NCBI GenBank assembly: GCA_030042335.1
Contig: JASHZW010000183.1
Span: forward strand, 1 to 8,819
Reading direction: 5' to 3'
DNA: 8,819 bases
From: Nitrososphaerales archaeon
GTDB lineage: Archaea; Thermoproteota; Nitrososphaeria; Nitrososphaerales; UBA183
Shown in pieces: positions 5,935-8,819 of this stretch (its first letter is position 1; every line of letters begins with the position of its first letter). The notes below the pieces were generated by a model that did not search any database, had not been told where the DNA came from, and was given only the letters and a program-made list of their open reading frames with translations. Position numbers and translations under genes: made by a program.

Positions 5935-6403
5935 TAGAAGCCGGCGCAATCTGCAACCGCATGATTAGGGCGTCGTCGCCGTTTCTGTAGTATTTCCTCA
6001 CCGTGCCAATTTCGGTGAAGGAAAATTGTTTGTAAAGTGCGATGGCGGCGCGATTCTTTACGCTGACCTGCAAATCGACGCTGGTCGCTCTCTTCGAAAG
6101 ATACTCCAGTTCGGCCTTCATGAGCTCGCGTCCTATCCCGGTCCTTCGGTGCTCCGGCGCGATGGCGATTGAGTGGATCATCGCCTCGCCCCCTCTGGCG
6201 ACCGCTGTGATGTAGCCCAGCAGTCTGCCGTCCTCTTCCGCGACCAAGAAACCATCCGGCTCGAGCTCGAGGAGCTGCATGAAGGTGAACCTGTCGTAGG
6301 GGTCTGGGAAGGCCGCCTTCTCTATCTCGACTACACGAGCGAGGTCGTCCAGTTTGCATCGTCTTATCGAGAAAGGCTCCCCTGTGATTAGCTCGCGACT
6401 CAA
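5921..6403 (-). CDS. rimI: RimI/Ard1-like GNAT N-acetyltransferase
   Basis: This 160-residue GNAT protein transfers acetyl from acetyl-CoA, most likely to protein N-termini as in archaeal Ard1/RimI. The acetyl-CoA pyrophosphate loop is RRTGIG (86-91), within HSIAIAPEHRRTGIGREL. Other family marks are IRRCKLDDLARVVEIEKAAF (13-32), VSVKNRAAIALYKQFSF (113-129) with Asn117 and Tyr124, and the RKYYRNGDDALIM end (136-148), close to the YY.dGedA.vM consensus. It is the last gene of the aldolase-dehydrogenase operon, but its role is probably general protein modification. The start is drawn at the TTG at 6403, 8 nt after the upstream stop. A GGGAGG at 6422-6427 (minus strand) is 18 nt away, which is too far; it suits the in-frame ATC at 6412 (9 nt), which overlaps the upstream stop as TAATC. 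The start codon is therefore open. Confidence 0.88.
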   Translation of the reverse strand: MSRELITGEPFSIRRCKLDDLARVVEIEKAAFPDPYDRFTFMQLLELEPDGFLVAEEDGRLLGYITAVARGGEAMIHSIAIAPEHRRTGIGRELMKAELEYLSKRATSVDLQVSVKNRAAIALYKQFSFTEIGTVRKYYRNGDDALIMRLQIAPASITHR

Positions 6404-6411
6404 GGCGGCGA

Positions 6412-7410
6412 TTAGTGGCTGCCTCCCTTGAAGCCCTTGTAATCGGCCTTGTCAATAATACTCTGGAGGGGACCACCACCAATGTATCCGAGAATGTTCT
6501 CGAGAGCATGCAGCTGGCCGCGCTTAGCCGTCTCGGGGACCCCGTCAGCGATATGAGGGCTGGCTACAAAATTATGGAGGTCGAAGAAGGGGAACTCGAG
6601 CGAAAATTTCTCTCCCTTCTTCGGATAAGACCACCATACGTCAATTCCGGCCTTGAAATCAGGATGTGACTTTAGATGGTGATAGAGATCTGCCTGGGAG
6701 ATAATCGGTCCCCGGGCCACGTTCACGAGAATGGCGTTCTCTTTCATGGCCTGCAGCCTCTTCGCATTGATGAGGTCTCTCGTGTGGACATTCAGCGGGA
6801 GCGAAAGTAAGACAAAATCAGCCTGGCGCAGCAGGTCGTCCAGGCGGTCCATCTTCCAGACGACATCAAAGTTCGGGACCGGCTTGCCTGAGGTGTTTAG
6901 ACCAACCGTTTTCATGTTGAACGCCTTGGCGACCCTTGCCACAGACTGACCTATCCCCCCTGCACCCACTATCCCGATGGTCTTACCAGCGAGGAATGTG
7001 CCATCGGGAGAGTTGTTGAAGACCCCGGTCTGCAACCTCTTGTGATTCCTGTTGAGGTTCTTGGCAAAGAAAAGAATCATCGAGAAAACGTGCTCGGCGA
7101 TTGGCTCCCTGTACGCGCCGGCGTTTGAGCACAGGATGACGTTCAGCGGGATGGAACTGATGTTGATGAAATCGACGCCCGCAGAGAGTGATTGCAGCAC
7201 CTTTGCGCCGGGGAATTCCTTGAAGAGCTCTGAACCCACGAGACTGCTGTCCTTCACCATCAGGACCTCCACATCGCCCTTCCGGTCCTTGGATATCGTC
7301 CGGATGTCCATTATCTCGAAGCGGCCTCCCGATACCTTCTTCACTCGACTGCTGATGTCTCTGGTAATCTCCGTGTCGGTCGCGATTATCCTTTTTGTTG
7401 CAGGAGTCAT
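6412..7410 (-). CDS. D-2-hydroxyacid dehydrogenase family protein
   Basis: This 332-residue, two-domain NAD(P)-binding protein belongs to the D-isomer 2-hydroxyacid dehydrogenase family, whose members reduce 2-oxo acids to D-2-hydroxy acids or oxidise them back. Visible features are SLSAGVD (74-80), NAGAYREPIAEHVF (96-109), the nucleotide fold GIVGAGGIG with GxGxxG at 149-154, and VNVARGP with substrate Arg233 (229-235). The acid-base His286 lies in SPHIADG. After the second beta strand there is LNTSGKP (171-177) with no acidic residue, which suggests NADP. The catalytic Glu of the usual EP motif is missing: the aligned stretch is DVWWSYP (257-263), with Tyr262 at the Glu position. A GGGAG at 7418-7422 is 7 nt before the ATG at 7410. 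It lies 46 bp after the aldolase gene and 8 nt before the acetyltransferase. The substrate is unknown. Confidence 0.88.
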   Translation of the reverse strand: MTPATKRIIATDTEITRDISSRVKKVSGGRFEIMDIRTISKDRKGDVEVLMVKDSSLVGSELFKEFPGAKVLQSLSAGVDFINISSIPLNVILCSNAGAYREPIAEHVFSMILFFAKNLNRNHKRLQTGVFNNSPDGTFLAGKTIGIVGAGGIGQSVARVAKAFNMKTVGLNTSGKPVPNFDVVWKMDRLDDLLRQADFVLLSLPLNVHTRDLINAKRLQAMKENAILVNVARGPIISQADLYHHLKSHPDFKAGIDVWWSYPKKGEKFSLEFPFFDLHNFVASPHIADGVPETAKRGQLHALENILGYIGGGPLQSIIDKADYKGFKGGSH

Positions 7411-7456
7411 AGGCTATCTCCCGGGCTCTCATCCAGTCATGGCAGGTAAGGCACAA

Positions 7457-8278
7457 CTAACTTACGGCTAGAGCCTTTCTTGTCAGCTTGCCATATTGCT
7501 GCATCCAATCTAGGATTATCTCGACGTCATATCCGACACAAAAGTCGGTGACGCCGAGTTTGGAGTACCGCTTTAGGGCCTTCTCGTATCCTGCCTCTCC
7601 TGACGTGTAGTTCGTGCCGAGTTCGGCCCTTGGGTGCTTGTCATACTTGAGGGCCAGCTTGATCGTGCGTTCCTCGGCCTCCTTTACCTCAGGATGCGAG
7701 AACTCGCCTGCGTGGCCGATTGACATGGAGTAGTCGCATGGTCCGAACTGGATCATGTCGACGTCATCGAGGTTGAGCACATCCTCCAGTTTGTCGTAGA
7801 GTGGCTTCTTCTCTATCATTATGGCGATTACCACATCCTTCGCGTACTTCACGAAGTTCTTCGACCCGTTCTCAAGAGTATAGCCTTCAATCCTATGCAA
7901 CCAGCATCCGTTCTTTCCGTTGGGTTCCGGTCGTACAGCCGCTATGGCGTCTTCGACTTCTTTGACGGTCCTGAGGTCCGCGAAGAGCACGTTCTGGAAC
8001 CCGGCGCCTATCGCGCGCTGCGCTATGAAATAGTTGGGAATGGGGTCTATCTTTATCATTGTCGACATATCGTAGAGCTCCGACGCTCTTGCAAGGTTCT
8101 CGAGGGCGTACAGGTCGAACGGCGCGTAGACGCTGCTGAACTCGACGTAGTCCATGGTCTCGGCGTTGCCCACAATCTCCATGAACCCGGGCCAGGAGCT
8201 GTGAAGATGCGTCCCCAGTGTTGGTCTCTCCTTCCTCATGAGTTCTCTGAGCTTGATGCGTCTCAAGATCGGTGCCAT
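7457..8278 (-). CDS. HpcH/HpaI aldolase/lyase-fold protein
   Basis: This 273-residue TIM-barrel protein is of the HpcH/HpaI aldolase (2-oxo-3-deoxy or 4-hydroxy-2-oxo acid aldolase) family. The metal-binding residues are kept: Glu156 in IMIEKKP and Asp182 in FGPCDYS, followed by SIGHAGEFSHPEV (186-198), close to E. coli HpaI. The two other active-site positions are not. Where HpaI has its catalytic His in DGEHAP, this protein has SSVYAPF (48-54), with Tyr51 at the His position, and where HpaI has Arg70 it has Lys76 (MIKIDP). So it may act on another substrate or by a different acid-base residue. It is the first gene of the minus-strand operon, 46 bp ahead of the dehydrogenase. The start is ATG at 8278 with no ribosome-binding site, about 30 bp after a TATA-like GCTTATATC, so it is probably leaderless. 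Pairing with a dehydrogenase suggests sugar-acid or oxo-acid metabolism, by inference. Confidence 0.87.
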   Translation of the reverse strand: MAPILRRIKLRELMRKERPTLGTHLHSSWPGFMEIVGNAETMDYVEFSSVYAPFDLYALENLARASELYDMSTMIKIDPIPNYFIAQRAIGAGFQNVLFADLRTVKEVEDAIAAVRPEPNGKNGCWLHRIEGYTLENGSKNFVKYAKDVVIAIMIEKKPLYDKLEDVLNLDDVDMIQFGPCDYSMSIGHAGEFSHPEVKEAEERTIKLALKYDKHPRAELGTNYTSGEAGYEKALKRYSKLGVTDFCVGYDVEIILDWMQQYGKLTRKALAVS

Positions 8279-8304
8279 AGGCGAACCGCAGGCGCGCCGT
8301 CGGT

Positions 8305-8313
8305 GATATAAGC
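8305..8313. promoter_or_regulatory. Bidirectional TATA box between the aldolase operon and the SDR gene
   Basis: GATATAAGC (read GCTTATATC on the minus strand) is the only AT-rich core in the 65-bp spacer. Its centre is about 30 bp from the aldolase ATG (8278) and about 35 bp from the SDR ATG (8344), so both transcripts could have leaders of roughly 10 nt or fewer. One element may serve both genes, which would link their expression. Confidence 0.5.
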
Positions 8314-8343
8314 TGTGTTTTGGAGTGTCAGCTCTCGATAGCC

Positions 8344-8819
8344 ATGGTTGATGACAGCGGTAACTTACATAGGTTCGTCAGTAAGACGGTATTGGTTACG
8401 GGAGGAGGTTATGGCATAGGTAGGGCCATCGTGCTTCGCTTTGCGCGTGAGGGTGCCAAGGTAGGCATCATCGAGCTCGACCAGCAGAGAGCGGACGAAA
8501 CGGCAAGACTGGCGACGGCGCTCGGAGCAACAGTCTACGTGGCGAGGGCGGACATATCGAGCTCAGCGGACGTGAAAAGAGCAGTGGAGGAGATATCTTC
8601 ACGCCTAGGGCCAGTCGATGTACTGGTGAACAACGCAGGAATCAGATTGGCGAGAAAGGTGCTTGAGATGACCGACGAGGAATGGAACAGGACCCTAGCC
8701 GTGAACCTCAGCGGGATGTTCTATGCGGCCAGAGCCGTCGCCCCCGAGATGATAGCGAGGGGAGGAGGTAAGATAGTGAATGTCGGCTCGATGAGCGCCC
8801 ATGTAGGACAAAAGCTTCG
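8344..8819 (+). CDS. Short-chain dehydrogenase/reductase, N-terminal 158 residues
   Basis: This gene starts with ATG at 8344 and runs off the right edge. It is an SDR-family (FabG-like) NAD(P)-dependent oxidoreductase. The cofactor motif is TGGGYGIG (19-26), NNAG lies at 96-99, the catalytic Asn is Asn121 in VNLSG, and the catalytic Ser is Ser149 in IVNVGSMSA. The catalytic Tyr-x-x-x-Lys lies beyond the window. Acidic residues after the second strand (GIIELD, 41-46) favour NAD over NADP. The family is usually about 250 residues, so roughly 90-100 are missing. It is divergent from the aldolase-dehydrogenase operon and shares its promoter region. The substrate cannot be told; a sugar, sugar acid or 3-oxoacyl substrate is possible. 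Confidence 0.92.
   Translation, partial: MVDDSGNLHRFVSKTVLVTGGGYGIGRAIVLRFAREGAKVGIIELDQQRADETARLATALGATVYVARADISSSADVKRAVEEISSRLGPVDVLVNNAGIRLARKVLEMTDEEWNRTLAVNLSGMFYAARAVAPEMIARGGGKIVNVGSMSAHVGQKL

Noticed and set aside
5859..6509. A 216-residue minus-strand frame overlapping the acetyltransferase
   Set aside because: It is an Arg-rich out-of-frame reading of the GNAT gene, whose motifs are in the other frame.
6983..7456. A 157-residue minus-strand frame overlapping the dehydrogenase
   Set aside because: Out-of-frame reading of the dehydrogenase N-terminal half; no domain of its own.
1..8819. CRISPR array, insertion sequence, integrase or defence island
   Set aside because: No direct repeats with regular spacers, no transposase or integrase motifs, and no restriction, toxin or Cas signature were seen. 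The YgjP peptidase alone is not evidence of defence.

Overview
The window looks archaeal, and I read it as chromosomal DNA. TATA-like boxes lie about 26-37 bp upstream of several starts that have almost no leader (for example 3208-3214 before the ATG at 3237, and 8305-8313 before both flanking genes). Few genes have a convincing ribosome-binding site, and GTG/TTG starts are common. The polyprenyl synthase and the Ard1/RimI-like acetyltransferase also fit an archaeon. GC content is moderately high outside the promoters. I suspect the TACK side, perhaps a non-ammonia-oxidising Nitrososphaeria/Thaumarchaeota-like lineage, but this is a weak guess. I see no tRNA, rRNA, CRISPR array, insertion sequence or integrase.

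Left part (1-2456). The 5' end of a DUF255/thioredoxin-fold gene runs off the left edge on the minus strand. Next to it, also on the minus strand, is a two-gene ABC export operon of the MacB/LolCDE type: permease first, then ATPase, with an 8-bp overlap. About 180 bp without a gene, holding the operon promoter, separates it from the next block.

Middle part (2457-4532). This block holds four small, poorly characterised genes. They are a YgjP/DUF45-type zinc metallopeptidase (-), a 122-residue conserved protein divergent from it (+), a zinc-ribbon protein (-) that overlaps the 122-residue gene tail to tail, and an acidic hypothetical protein (+) divergent from the zinc-ribbon gene. The two divergent spacers carry short AT-rich promoters. 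The block is the least explained part of the window.

Right part (4569-8819). A trans-polyprenyl diphosphate synthase (-) is divergent from a small two-helix membrane protein (+). A second minus-strand operon follows, transcribed from right to left: an HpcH/HpaI-type aldolase-fold protein, a D-2-hydroxyacid dehydrogenase-family protein and a RimI/Ard1-like N-acetyltransferase. A short-chain dehydrogenase, divergent from this operon and sharing its promoter region, runs off the right edge.

The most interesting signals are substitutions at expected catalytic positions. The aldolase-fold protein has Tyr where HpaI has its catalytic His, and Lys for the substrate Arg. Its dehydrogenase partner has Tyr in place of the catalytic Glu. 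The polyprenyl synthase has Ala at the chain-length position five residues before the first Asp-rich motif. Further points are the unclear start of the metallopeptidase, whose family-like sequence continues upstream of the first canonical start codon, and small inverted repeats over two TATA boxes.
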